A stretch of DNA of 64,000 nt from Auricularia sp. M13 (taxonomy: Eukaryota > Basidiomycota > Agaricomycetes > Auriculariales > Auriculariaceae). The notes under the pieces are model-generated. The model saw nothing but the letters and a program-made list of their open reading frames with translations. It had not been told where the DNA came from and did no database searches. Below are positions 1-12,170 of the stretch, piece by piece. The stretch's first letter is position 1, and each line of letters begins with the position of its first letter. A program made the translations under genes and the position numbers. The DNA is taken from the NCBI GenBank assembly GCA_037042915.1, contig CM073203.1, forward strand, positions 1,302,001 to 1,366,000. The letters run 5' to 3'.

Positions 1-2851
1 ATTATTGAAGATCTGCTCACCGACTTCCCGACTGTCGCAGAAATTCTGGATGCCGAGCATCGGTCTCTGCTTCCATCAACGTTATCACTACTATGCACTA
101 CCCATCTGGACTGCCCATTGTGTGAGGAGCACACTCCTCTTCGGCGCAAGGACGATTCGCACTTTGTCCAGCTCCTCAGAGCTGACCTCTCACGCACAGT
201 TGCCATACTGGTCAGTGCATATTGCCCCTCATGCCGCACTGTATACTGGCCGGACCGCTTCTCCATCCGCATCGAAGCACTGGCCGCAGGACACGCCGAA
301 CGCAGACTCAGGTTAGAGGCAGAGCCAGTGTATTTGCGCATCTCGAAGTCGGACCAGCTATGGGTTCACCGCGATGTGGCACTAATGCAAGAGTCAGCCT
401 TCCTGCATCTTCACACTGGGTGGTCCAGCTTTGCGACTTACCTGAACGATTGCCACGCGGGAGCGCCAGTAATTACAGTCCGCCAGGTGCAGCGCATGTT
501 CGTCGAGCACTTTGCACGCCGCCTGTTGCACGCACATGGGCTTCTCAACGACTTCCAGTGCAAAATGGATCCGAGCACTAAACAGCTCATGTCTGAGGTT
601 GTCGACGCAATCGGGAGAGATGGAGGAACAGCGCCAGGAGGATTCGAGCACCATTGTGAGGAATGCACGCATCCCAAGCGCTACCGGACTGCGAATGCTC
701 CTGCTGTTGAGCCCGGTCGTGGCCACCAGGTGGTAGGCGAAGACAATGATGGAGAAAACAACGAAGGAGAAGCACTCGATCAGGTGCAGTCTAGTTCTTT
801 ATATTTATCCCATGCCGCTGCTCAATCTCCACTGCGCACACAGCCTCCTGCCCTGGTTGACAATCCAGCGCCGGCGTTGCGACTCCCGGTACAGAATGCA
901 CCGCAAGCTGGACCCCAGCGCCAAGTGAATATGGCAGTCATGGATGGCAAAGTCATCCAACATGCAGTACGTACAGGGGCTTCTTTGCATGCCTGGAGGT
1001 TTACTCAATCACTGCTTCAGATATGCGCTGTGGATCGATGCCGCGGCGCTCTCACGAACTACAAGGATGGAAGATTCTGCCAAGCGCACGAGGAACAGTA
1101 CGGTGACCTATGCGCGATAATCCCGTGTGGTCGACCTCGTGCTGCAGACCTTGGCCGAAAGTTTCTTGTTTGCAATTTGCCTGCGCATATGGCGTTCTTC
1201 CGCGCTTACAAGCGCCGTTTCGGACGCCTGAATTACAGTGGAGGACATGGAGATTCGAACACCCCGATTTTTTACTCCAGTAAATTTACAATTCCACAAC
1301 ATTGGGTAGTACCTTCCTCCCACCAATGACATGTGTTGATGACAAGTAGCCAAGCTTTAACGTGGTGGTGGATTCATGTCGATTGCATTACTCTGTCATG
1401 AGGTGCAGCAGCAAGACTGATATGACTATATGCGGATTGCACAGCCCGGCAAATTTCATCCAAGCCAGGTAGCACTGAGACCTGTTGCGCATTGGTAGAT
1501 GAGAAGGTACACTACATGAATACACTCAAGGAATCTCATTTGCAGACTGCTTCATGGCTCAGAGCTACGACACCTGTGAAACACAGACTGCGCAAAATTT
1601 GAACACTACGCAATCTGCTCTAGACAGAGTCTCAGGTCATGATACCTTGCAAACAACGAGATATATAGACATGGATTGTGACCCGCAAGTGCCATGTCCA
1701 GAAGCTAATCAGTTGAGCTTTGAGAGTGTATACAAAATTTGCGCATTCTGTGTTTCACAGTTGTCATGGCTCTGAGCCATGAAGCAGTCTGCAAATGAGA
1801 TTCCTTGAGTGTATTCATGTAGTGTACCTTCTCATTTACCAATGCGCAACAGGTCTCAGTGCTACCTGGCTTGGATGAAATTTGCCGGGCTGTGCAATTC
1901 GCATATAGTCATATCAGTCTTGCTGCTGCACCTCGTGACAGAGTAATGCAATCGACATCAATCCACCACCACGTTAAAGTTTGGCTACTTGTCATCAACA
2001 CATGTCATTGGTGGGAGGAAGGTACTACCCAATGTTGTGGAATTGTAAATTTACTGGAGTAAAAAATCGGGGTGTTCGAATCTCCATGTCCTCCACTGTA
2101 TGCAGGTGTCCAGCGTGTAATACGACAGCAAGTTCGAGCACAAGAGGAAGGCGAACCTGGTCTTCAGTTGCGACCATCGCTTCCCGATGTCGATGGCATG
2201 GAGGGCCATCGTGTGACGCACCTTTTTCGCCCACGCGCTGTCTACTGCATCCAGACCATCCAGTGGGCCTGTGGTTATCCTATCGCATGGGCAAAGTTCT
2301 ACGAATCTGAGGCCGTCGGCAGCGTCGCAAACTTCCTGTTCAGCACGTGGGCTGAACATCCTCTCATCCATCCATCATTCGTCGCATATGACAAGGCCTG
2401 CCAGCTCCTGGCACACCTTGTTACTTCTCATGCAAATTCACCTTGGCTGGACACAACGCGCTTTGTGGTCAATACTTGGCACTATATTGGACATTGTGCT
2501 GACGACGAGCTCTGTCGTACTTTCTGCAATCCGGCTCCTCTCGATGGCTCACAGCCAGACCTGGTTATCGAACGAACGGACAACAATGGAACTGTGCACC
2601 GTACTCGCGCGTTCAACTTGGAGACAGCCGAGCAATTTAATTCCTGGCTGGACAGATACAAGGCGCTCCTCGAGCAGATGTCTGCAACATTGCATGACTT
2701 TGTCATGCATGTTCTCATCTTTCTGCATACCGAGGTGGTGAAGAAGCGCATCGCACGGAAGGCAGAACGCGCAGCAGCAGCAGCAGTTGCCGCCGAAGCT
2801 GAGTCCAGCAGCAGCTCTTCTATGGCTTCAAATGGTATGTGGCCATCATAG
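1..2851 (+). pseudogene. KDZ-associated CxC5/CxC6 cysteine-cluster gene, 3' part, split by a MITE
   Basis: The frame is open from base 1, so the 5' end lies outside the window, and it ends in TAG at 2849-2851. Seen: a cysteine pair CPLCEEH near the left edge, CPSCRTVYWPDR (about 232-267), the stretch LWVHRDVALMQESAFLHLHTGW, then the cluster CAVDRCRGAL...FCQAHEEQYGDLC. After the insertion come CIQTIQWACGYPIAWAKFYES, YDKACQLL, WHYIGH and FNLETAEQFNSWL, then an Ala/Ser-rich tail. This is the pattern of the CxC5 and CxC6 clusters found next to KDZ transposases in Agaricomycetes; their biochemical role is unknown, and DNA or zinc binding is an inference. An 863-bp element plus its TA duplication (1236-2100) interrupts the gene. 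Leaving the element and one TA out keeps the frame exactly (GRLN-Y-AGVQ), so the insertion is recent. No KDZ transposase is visible in the window. Confidence 0.8.
1236..2098. mobile_element. 863-bp palindromic TA-flanked element, copy 1
   Basis: It begins CAGTGGAGGACATGGAG and ends with the inverse, flanked by TA at 1234-1235 and 2099-2100. The two arms are near-perfect inverted repeats of about 365 bp each (about 1236-1602 and 1733-2098) around a unique centre of about 130 bp. There is no transposase. TA target sites and CAGT ends are the Tc1/mariner pattern, so it is probably a non-autonomous derivative mobilised in trans. The outer arm holds GTTCGAATC, a perfect match to a tRNA B-box/T-loop core. 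Short ORFs read from the arms are artefacts. Other copies: 24824-25686, 48057-48919 and the diverged 28638-29500. Confidence 0.9.
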
Positions 2852-3414
2852 TTCACAAGTGCCAGTGGCTTATGTGATTTGTAGAGGACCTGTAATTTTG
2901 TTCCTATTCACTGTGTACATGACTTGATGTAGACCAGCGCGCACTGCCGCGCAAATACCGAATATACAATATCTTTACGATGTCTTCACACCGTATACCA
3001 CCAGTCATACAGTGTTTCTCCGCTGCTACTACAGCGACCAGACAGTGTCTCTGTGCTGGTCCTTTGGGGGACTACACCGTCTCCTCGCCGGTAACACAGA
3101 GCATTACTCCAGCTGTACAGCAACCATCCATCAGCTCTGCACTGGAGTACTGTCGCATATACACCATCTACACTGTCCTGCCACTGTCTAAGCAATGTAG
3201 AGCCGACCTATAACCAGTGAGTTACCACCGGACAGTTGGAGGATACTCAGCGGGCTCCACTGTAAGACCGTTGTACATCGCTGTACAAACAGCGATGTAT
3301 CAGTGTACCACCATTGGAAAACCATTGTAGGTCCGGCAACTAATTGAGGAACTTGCACCAACCCTACGCTGTCTTTATGGTATCTGCACTGGACAGTTGG
3401 TGAAGCTGTGGTGA
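2852..3414. other. Intergenic stretch, no gene recognised
   Basis: No convincing coding sequence. The region is rich in short TGTAC- and CAGT-type inverted words. The clearest is an 11-bp perfect hairpin with a 4-base loop at 3274-3299 (TACATCGCTGT and its inverse). The region could hold the CxC gene's 3' end; no clear polyadenylation signal was picked out. Confidence 0.5.
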
Positions 3415-3416
3415 TA

Positions 3417-3945
3417 TGGTGCGCGGCGTCTTCCGGCCACCACTTTTGTACAGCGGCAAAATCGGTCTGCTCAAGGTTGACTTCAGATAAATTTTTCCAA
3501 ACCAAACACACTGCTTCCAAAACATTCTCAGGGATGCAAGAAATGCTGTTTTCTGTATTACTGGAAGTGGTGGTCCTGTGTGGTGTGCATCTCTGCGGTA
3601 GACCCGGCTTCAGGCAATGTTCCAGAATCGGCTCAAAAACCATGCTCTCCGGCCATATAATTCCCTTGTAAGCAATTAATAGCACGTAGATATGTCCCGG
3701 GCTCAGACCCATACTACTAAGAGGGTGTCACGCGTGACTTCACTATCAAACTCTGACACGCGGCAAAATGGATGGTTGGTGCCAAAATTTATCTCGCCCA
3801 ATATTGAGAATTAATAAAATCTGTCTGGGGTATCTGTAGAGATACTAATCAGCAACATTTCCTCCAGACAGATAGTCCAGAGCTTTTGTGGTTGTGGAGG
3901 TAGACTCGGTGTACAAAAGTGGTGGCCGGAAGACGCCGCGCACCA
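3417..3945. mobile_element. TA-flanked MITE, 529 bp
   Basis: Terminal inverted repeats of about 36 bp start TGGTGCGCGGCGTCTTCCGG and match the inverse of 3911-3945 almost perfectly. TA dinucleotides at 3415-3416 and 3946-3947 are the probable target duplication. The 460-bp interior has no transposase and no long ORF. The family is probably a TA-targeting (Tc1/mariner-like) derivative, but the ends are unlike the CAGT ends of the other TA elements here. Confidence 0.8.
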
Positions 3946-4275
3946 TAGTTTACTGGATAGCTGCCATATATGCGCTGTAATACAGCCAATATTCCATTGT
4001 ACAGCAGTCTACTTCAGAAGCGAACAGTATCGGGACAATCTTTGCGAGCACAAACACACCGGAAAATCCCGGCAGAACTTTCGTGTCCACAAAATGGACA
4101 CAGGCACTCAATTGTAAGCAATGCGAACACACCTAATCTTGACATGATAGTATTTCACACCCTCAGGCCGAGTTTCAGCATTCCCGGTAACCCCCATGGG
4201 GGACAAAGAGCCATCCAAGGTGCCCTGAGTCAGAATGTGTACAACGTGAGAATAAAAACGGAACATAAAATTAAA

Positions 4276-7062
4276 CTACATGTACTGTTCGTCTTCAGAG
4301 TACAAATCCTCGTCCTCATCGTCTGACCTGTTGTCTACATTGAGGTTGCGCCCTGATGAATCATAAACTGTGTGAGGCATCGGGAGCTCGTCGAGCACCG
4401 GGACATCAGGAAGTTCGCCTTCGTGTTCGTCTTCGATGTGTTCCGCCTCGTCCAAAATTGCATCTGCAACCAGACCTGGCTGGGTGATGGCGACCTGGGA
4501 CAGACCCGACTCAATCACAAGGCGTGCATCGGAGTGCATGCGGCGGCGGCTAGGAGCTGGATGGGCTGTTGGCGCTGTGGCAGTGGCTGGCGAGGGGGTG
4601 TTTGCGATGGATACAAGGGCGGAACGTGCCTGGCTATGCCCAGAGACCTGCTTCTGGATGCGCGATTTGACGGTGCTTGGCAGCAAGGCCTTTGCCTTGT
4701 TCGGGTTTTGGACTCGATGCCGACGACGTTCGCGCCCTCGAATCTGGGACAGAATGAGATTGAAACGCGTGTCTGAGAATGCGATAGGGTCGATGGGACA
4801 AGTTCCGACAATGGTCCTGGCCGCCGAGCATCTAGTTAGAGCGTGCCGTGCGTGAAAAAGGTGAGCGACACACCTCTTTCCATGTACAACTATTGTACCG
4901 TTGCCAAACCATTCTAATGGCCCAACCACAACTTGCTTGGTCGTGGAAACGACCGTCGAAAAGCTCGCCGCATTCATCTCGGTGTCACTGAGCACACTGT
5001 AAATGCGACAAAGGCAGTGAGCGCTCTGATCACAAACAGAATGCTCGCAGTCTCACCGGAGTGGCCTGCGTGCCAGCTCATGTGGTTGAGGAGGAACAAT
5101 ACTCCACACGAAGCCACGGCGGTAGCCCTGAGCTTGAGCAGTCGAAGGCGAGTCGCCTTCCTTGTCCATGTCGTCCTCGGGCTCAATGTCATCGTTCGAG
5201 GACAGGGGCAAGGCCTTCGCCGCCTTCCGCTTGCGTGGGCCTGTAGCACTCTGTGATGTGCGTTTGCGCTTGCGGGTCACAGGCACTGCGCTGGACAGCT
5301 GAGCACCCGTTTGAACAACCACATCCTTGGCAGGTTCCTCTCGAGGAGTTGTGGGGATACGAGTTGCAAAATGCGGGATGGGAAAGGTCATGCGCGCAAA
5401 AGCGGGTTGAAAAGCGGGTGTATAGAGCTCGTCGTAAAGGTACGTTGGGGCGTCAAGAAGTCCTGCGACAAATGAGACATAATTAAGAAAGTGAGAAGGC
5501 AACCCACCGGCATCCTCGTAAAGCTTGTAGAGCGGGCTTGCATCACCCGTCGAAGCCTTAATCCCCGTGAGAGGAAACAGCGCCTTCCCAAATATCAGCT
5601 CCCCAAGATGTTCGTCCTTGTCAAACGCGGACGCCATCCAAATGGGTTCAAAAACGTCATAGCGTGCAGGGATACCCGCGCGAACATCCTCCTGTAATTG
5701 ATTGCGGTAGAAGTGAGCAACACGACGATCACATTAACCGCACCAGGAACATACCAAGAACATCGCATGCAGCTGACTCATGCGCTTTGTGACGCGCGAG
5801 CGCACCTTGCCAAAGACGCAGAAGTAATCAGAACCAAGGCGTTGGCGCTGCTTGACAGTCGGTGCCAGGATGGTGTCTTGAATTGCAGGGCGAACGGCGT
5901 CTGGGAACATCTCTGTGCGGCACTGCTCGATGAACGAGTAATTGATTTCGAAGAGACGAGATGCACGAGACGGGCACTCGAACAACTCGAACTCAGTGAT
6001 ATAAGGCGATATGCCTCAGACAATGTTAGTGATGCCAAATAGGAAACTCGCACTCGCACTCACCTGATCGAGCCAGCAGCTCACAGGAGCTGTAAACGCC
6101 CATTCCCGGGAAGATCTTCTCGAATTTGCGAATGACAAGAACAGCAAGGTCGTCGCGCTTCAGTCGGGTATTGCGGCGGCGTCCCGAAATCCAGCTGGTG
6201 TAGACGTGCTCGTACTCGGACGAATGCATGGCAGGGAAACGGAAACCTTTGGACAATTCGGTGGAAAGCTCTTCCGCTGTCTGAGGGATGGTGACCGGGT
6301 ACGCTGCGATTGGCTTCGGCTCGCGCTTCTGCATTTCGTCCGCACTCATATGCCAGTGCGGCTACAACGCATGTGAACGGCAATCAATGGAATGCGTTGC
6401 CCGCTCACCTCACACATGAGATCGGCAGAGAGGAATGCAACAACGAACGTAGAGAATACGAGATCCATAACGATCTTGAATTGCCGAGCAGTCTGCCATG
6501 CATTCAGTAACAGAATCACAAACTAATCATTGACCCGCACCTTCACAGCGGGAATCTCACGCAGCGACTGCTCCCAGGTAGCCTTTCGATACACCTGGAC
6601 AGATGTGTGGCTGATTAGGCGTACCTATGATGATAGAAAATCAGCTTCTATCGCATGCCGAAGCCGTCAACGTACCGTCAGGAAACGGGCACCGAAGTTC
6701 AACACAACGCAGCGCGCGGTAAAGCTGACGCCTTTCAGGCAGAGCGTGCTGAGGTCAGAGAGACCAGGCGGCCAGACAAGACTGCGCCCCTTGGGCGAGC
6801 TGGAACCTCGAGTAAGAGGCGAGCCTTCCCACAGTTTGTATGGCTGGCGGGCGAGTATCCGACGGCGCCGCTCCTGTTCTTCTGCCGTGAACGTCGCCTC
6901 ATCAACGTCGCGTTCGGCCTCAGCCTTCACCTCCTTGTCCGCGGCGTCAACATAGATTTCGAGGAGACGCATGGCGTCAGTTCCGAAGGCCAGTCCAAGG
7001 CGCATGAGGAGAATGTACGTGAGCATGAGCGCCATGATCACGATCTCGCGGAACTCGGGCAT
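4276..7062 (-). CDS. Hypothetical protein, eight exons, about 808 residues
   Basis: Eight open blocks on the minus strand join with consistent phase through GT-AG introns of 42-63 bases: 7062-6676, 6624-6541, 6492-6409, 6361-6064, 6014-5755, 5691-5057, 4996-4874, 4831-4276 (2427 nt, stop TAG). The phase agreement over all seven junctions argues for an intact, selected gene. A further 45-base GT-AG stretch at 5463-5507 stays open if retained, so it is optional. The start at 7062 is the first ATG after a probable 5'-UTR intron acceptor; the upstream frame meets a stop. Seen: hydrophobic segments near residues 7-25 and in exon 3 (FSTFVVAFLSADL), a charged stretch (TAEEQERRRR), a basic patch (TRKRKRTSQS, PRKRKAAK) and a very acidic C-terminus. 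I do not recognise the family. A DUF6532-like protein is a guess only. Confidence 0.65.
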
Positions 7063-9401
7063 CGTGACTGAGAGTCTGAATTAGATGCGGGTCTTGACTG
7101 AATATGAAGCACAAGCTTACCGTTCAAACGAGTATCAGTGTGTCGAGGACCCGGACGTCAGAGTCAGAGTTTGAAACTGCCGAGCCAAGCATCAATGTAT
7201 GATTGAACAACCGCTCCACCCACTGAATGACTGACCTTCTGGGAGACGAGATGTGTTGAACAAGCAGGGCAGGGCGTAGCACAAAGGAGCACCAGCTAAC
7301 ACACACCAATAGTCAGAAGGATCTGCGGGGAGGCGAGAGCAATACGCACTCTGCCGATGCACAGCACACACAGACCTATAAACCAGAATTAGAACAACGG
7401 CATGAGAAAAATGAGCAATACGGCGTACCTGAATATATCCAGATGGCCTGAATGTGACGAGGACGAGAGCGTAGTCACCGCCGAATGACGGCGGTTATCG
7501 GCAAGAGCAGTGGCTGGTGGGGTGCTCTCGATAATCGGCAAAGAGCCCAAGTTAAACTACTACTCACCGGCCGCTAATATGTGCACTGGGGTCCGAACGT
7601 GGAGGTAGGAGGTTGAGAGGCAGCCAAACAGTCACAAATGGCGCGCTCAGACGATGGCGCGACACGTTGCTATAAACTACGCGTGCCAAACGGCGTTCCG
7701 GATTCGGCGCTCCGTTTGAGCGCTTCTTTCCAAGCGGAGCGCTTGCTGACTGTGTAACGAGCACTCTTGGTCTGTGAGATAGCGAGGAAGTAGATTCCCA
7801 ACTCCTCAATTTGTTCTGTCGGTAACAGCGGAGCTCTGGTCGCGGAGTTGAGAATAGCCAAGGTTAATATAGCCCAGAAAGCCAAAAGTCAGGCAGCAAG
7901 ACTCAGGATAGGATATAATATCTCCTAGTGTGGCTGTAGTGCCGAGTACAAGTGTATCAAGATGCGGGATACTGATATCCAGTTGCAATCCACTGTACGT
8001 CGGCGGAGCCCGGCGGGCGTACACCGGTGTACATTGTACGTTCAACCGGCGGGTATACAACTCCTTGGGACGACCAATCTGCGGATTGCCCGCCATTCTG
8101 CCATACAACTCCGTCCACTCCAGCCCGCTACCAGCCTCAAAAAATTGTACAGAGCCAAAGATGAGTGTATTACTGCTCTATAGGTATACCCGACTTAGTT
8201 TTGATACGATTATAGCGAAGAGGGGCGACGGAATGGCAACCGCGAAACGACCGTCTGAATAAATTTTAATTCCACATACTGCCTGCGGGACCCTGCAGCT
8301 CTCATAGCTCGTGCATGCCTCCGTCTCCCTTCAAACGGTGTTGGGGACTTTATACTAGATAATTATCGGAAATTATGAAAAGATAATCTTCGCCAAATAG
8401 TGACTCAAGGACGCTGGGTGGAGTTGGGCTCCAAACTCACCGAGTTTGCGGTTACCCGCTTTCGGGCACGCTACACAGCGCCTCAAAAATGCTGGAAATA
8501 ATTGAGGGTGTTGAGACGGCTCTTATGTACATATTTTACATAGCAGCCTATGCAGGGAGACTTGAGGGGAGGGCGCCAGCGGCGCAACCCAGGTCGGGTG
8601 GTACGGCGGACTTTGTCATAAGCCCCTCCGTGCCGGAGGGACCCGGCTCGGGGCCGGCTTAGTTGAGCCTATCCGGATCGGGATGACGGAGCTGGACCGG
8701 ACAAAAGACCACCTATATGTCACGAGCCGATGCGGCTGAGCTCAGACTTGCCTCACTCTAGACATCCCATTCGGTGGTGATGGGCAACGTCTGCCAGGCC
8801 GTTCTGCCCGGCGATAGCTGATTTCGAACGCGCTCGCCGAGCATCGCTCGTCTCAGCCGCAGGAAATTTGTTTTGAGCTATGCAAACTATTTTGTAATGA
8901 TTAAAAGATATTTAAGACTGCTGATACAAAGCTATGAACCTAGTGCTACAGTATGTGGCCCGGAAATATTCATACAGTGACCTCAAAGAACTCTGTGGGC
9001 TCCTCTACGTCTTTCTGCAAGTCTGAGCCCCTCCCCGGTACTCCGCTATAGTCAAATCCTGAGCCTATATCACCTGAGGCCGTGGGATTGAATGCATGCC
9101 GCAGGATTGCATACAGTAATGCCCGCTTGCCCACAACCTTGGTCGGCTTCGGTAGGCCCCCGGCTTATCCCGATAGGGCTCTCATCCAAACCCCCCCACA
9201 AATGAGCTCCTTGAAGGCTGAACCTTGCATCCAAACTCCCCCACATGGGGCCACGTGTGGACATCATGTCTCAGCCAAACCCCCCCACCACGGCCTGGTG
9301 TGCCGACTGTTCCGGGACCAGATAGCACCCGGACATCGTGGTGCCAAACCTACTGCACCACATCTGGTACATATGCTGACTCATGGAATGATTCTTACTT
9401 C
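7063..9401. other. Long stretch without a supported gene
   Basis: About 7063-7330 probably includes the 5' UTR and an intron (donor GTAAGC read on the minus strand near 7112) of the gene at 4276-7062. Beyond that only short ORFs occur. 7930-8110 has several short palindromic words (CGGTGTACATTGTACG). 8540-8850 is GC-rich with CCGG-type inverted words. 9180-9300 has three runs of seven or so C next to AAAC and CACA. I see no transposase, RNA gene or clear element end here. Confidence 0.45.
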
Positions 9402-9403
9402 TA

Positions 9404-10123
9404 TCCTCCTTATAGTGTACAATAATTATTTTATCCAAAAACGAGCCCACATCCAATTTTTCAAGGTGTGTTCCAGAATCTTACCCCTGCATCCAAGATT
9501 CTTGTGAGGGATCCAAGTTTTGGCACCTGTCATCCAGATTGATGTCACTGGATCCAAATCTGGTGCCAGCAATCCAAACTGGGCACACCCCAGATCCAAG
9601 AAAAGCCTCCGTAGATCCAACTGCAATCCAACCCAATTCCAAGCATCTCTGAGCTCTGTTATAAGAAGAATCAAAGTTATTATTTATTTATTTAGGAACT
9701 GGCGGAGTTGCCGATTGGCCCAAAGGTCGGCAGTGTCCGGAGGGTCCGGATCCTCAGCCATAGAGCTGCTCCGGGGGGTCGATCAGACACTGCCGACCTT
9801 TGGGCCTGAGAATTGGCGACTCCGCCAGTTCCTAAATAAATAAATAATAACTTTGATTCTTCTTATAACAGAGCTCAGAGATGCTTGGAATTGGGTTGGA
9901 TTGCAGTTGGATCTACGGAGGCTTTTCTTGGATCTGGGGTGTGCCCAGTTTGGATTGCTGGCACCAGATTTGGATCCAGTGACATCAATCTGGATGACAG
10001 GTGCCAAAACTTGGATCCCTCACAAGAATCTTGGATGCAGGGGTAAGATTCTGGAACACACCTCGAAAAATTGGATATGGGCTCGTTTTTGGATAAAATA
10101 ATTTTTGTACGCTATAAGGAGGA
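9404..10123. mobile_element. Foldback element family I, complete copy, 720 bp
   Basis: Two long arms, inverted copies of each other, begin TCCTCCTTATAGTGTACAA and meet at a short centre near 9740-9780. TA at 9402-9403 and 10124-10125 is the target duplication. The arms carry many spaced ATCCAA/TTGGAT words, one every 15-35 bases, which may be iterated protein-binding sites. There is no coding capacity. Related material is at 16509-16829 plus 27764-28140 (one copy split by LINE-A) and 28150-28635 (half copy). Confidence 0.85.
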
Positions 10124-10125
10124 TA

Positions 10126-10250
10126 GATTCGGAGGATGGGCGCTTATTTTGGGATGGACATGATTTCTTGGATGGAATGGTCTCTCAGGGTGGAGGAAGC
10201 TCCCATTTGGAGGTTTTTATTTTTGTGCAGAATAACGGGAATAGACTAAC
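10126..10250. repeat. Single arm of foldback family II
   Basis: It has the words GGATGGGCGCTTATTTTGGG and TTGGAGGTTTTT followed by TGTGCAGAATAA, matching the right arm of the complete family II element at 20142-20953. Only one arm is present, so it is a truncated or decayed copy lying directly against family I. Confidence 0.6.
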
Positions 10251-11369
10251 GGGAGTGTGACAATCCAGGTCTGAGGTACCAGAGCGGTTGAGCGTCCATG
10301 GGATAGAGGATGAAGGATGGACATCAGCAGGATTGTTGCAGCTTCGCCTGTACACACCGGCCATGCAGGGCAACACCCGAGGTGTAGTGTGCTGCATCTC
10401 CAAAGGTGTAGGCCGTAATGTGACACTGAGGAGACGGATCAACAAATGGCTGGGCACTGGTTGGAAACCAACTCAGCAGTGGTTGAGGACAAAGGCACTG
10501 GCGCGTCGCATCCGAAGACTGAGGTTGACAAGGGTCCAGTGTCACTGAGGGAATGTAGCCAAGGTGCTAGCAGCCTGGAGAGGCAGAGCAGGTATATCGG
10601 TCAGACGGAGCAGGCGAAGCAGCAAAAGAGATCCAACGGAAGTGGCGTATGGGAATGATCATTGTGCACTGTAACACCACCACTGGACCCAGAAGATCAT
10701 CAATTCCTGGGCTCATGTATCCAGTCTGCCCTCCTGTGACCCACCGTCCAGGGCACAACTAGTACTTGCTTGGCATTGTCAACAAGGCGGTCTTCAACCA
10801 GTCAGAAGAACTAGCGAGGCTCAACTGCCTTCTGCACTCTGCCATTCATCCTGCCATGCTAAACGAGGCCATGAATGGGTGCATTCCTGAACGCCAGCCA
10901 GTGCCTGGCCAACTGTAAGTGACTGTCCCCCACAATTCCAGGTGGAATTCCGGGACCCAAAATGAAATGTGGCCAAAATGACTTGAGACGACAAACTGAT
11001 CAAAATTTTTTGGGTGGGACCAAGTGGAATTCCACATGGAATTCCAGGAATTCCATGCGGAACTCCAGCAGCAGCCAGCCTCTGCTAGCCTCTTGTTGCT
11101 CCATGTAGCTGTGTAATTAAAATTATTATAACATTTGGAATTATGATATTAAGGTTTGGGGATGAAGTGAACCCTGAGTCAGTATGACTCAGCAACCCAG
11201 AAGTCCCCTAAGGCGCAATATTGCTATGTGAGATATGGACATATATATATCAATAGAATCGGAATTCTTGGCTCTACGCTGACCCAGTACTGCTATCAGA
11301 CCCTTGTTGACATGCTAATTTATTACTTGGTATGCCAGGCTGAGACAGGGTCAGGCACTAACAGCTTCT

Positions 11370-12170
11370 CAATCTCTCAGGCGTAAACTGCGGTGGGGGT
11401 CGGTTGGGAAGGCCCCTGGCAGGTGGTGGGCACAAACACAGGGGTGCAGGCGCGGACGGCGGCGTGGGAATGGCGGGCCGACAGCGTGCGCGCTGGGACG
11501 GCGTGCAGCGGACGGGCGGCGCGCGGTGGACGGCGTACAACGGACGGACGGACGCGCGCGCGGCGTGCGTGCGTGCATGCCAGCGAGCGTGCGGGCGGCA
11601 GGCGCGGGCGGCGGGCGGCGCGGCGGCGGGCGGCCGGGCGGTGTACAACGGACGGGCGAGCACGCGGCGTATGTCCGTGCGTGCCAGCGAGCGCGCGGAC
11701 GCGAGGCAGACGGGCGGCGTGTAGACCACGCGAGTCCGTGCGTGCCAGCGAGCGAGCGAGCGGACGACCGCGCGTGCGTGCGTGCGTGCGAGCGAGCAGG
11801 CGGTGCGGGGGACGGCGGGCGTGCGGGCGCGCAGCAACGGACGGCACGCAGTTCGCGCGGCATCCGTTAATGTGCGCGTCCGGCCATGCGGCACGCGTTG
11901 TCCCGCGCGCGCGCGCGTGTGCGAGCGGGAGGCGGGTGGCACACAGACGGGCGGCGGGCGGCGTGCGTTCGTCCGTCCGTGCGGCCGTGCCGGCGAACGG
12001 CAGCCGGTCGGTGCGTGGCCATGTGAGTGAGCGGCGGACGGCAGGCAACGGGCAGCGGGCGGGCAGGGGCGGGCAACGGGCGGGCAACGGGCGGACGGCA
12101 GGCGGACGGCGGGCGGGCAACGGGCAGGCAACGGGCGGCGTATAGGCGGCGGAATGGTGGTGGGAGGCGG
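11370..12170. repeat. Extremely GC-rich, G-skewed low-complexity block
   Basis: About 800 bases built from degenerate CGGGCGG, GGACGGC, GCGTGCG and GAGCGAGC words, with G clearly above C on the plus strand and A+T very low. All six frames stay open for long distances because stop codons are rare in such composition; I treat these ORFs as artefacts. It sits inside the 2-kb TIR element. Confidence 0.7.

Noticed and set aside
1554-1775. 73-codon ORF repeated in the palindromic elements
   Set aside because: It spans the hairpin arm and centre, is identical only because the elements are, and has no protein features.
9180-9300. Three CCCCCCC runs as a possible G-quadruplex on the minus strand
   Set aside because: Runs are too far apart (about 45-60 bases) and only three, not the four needed for a single-strand quadruplex.
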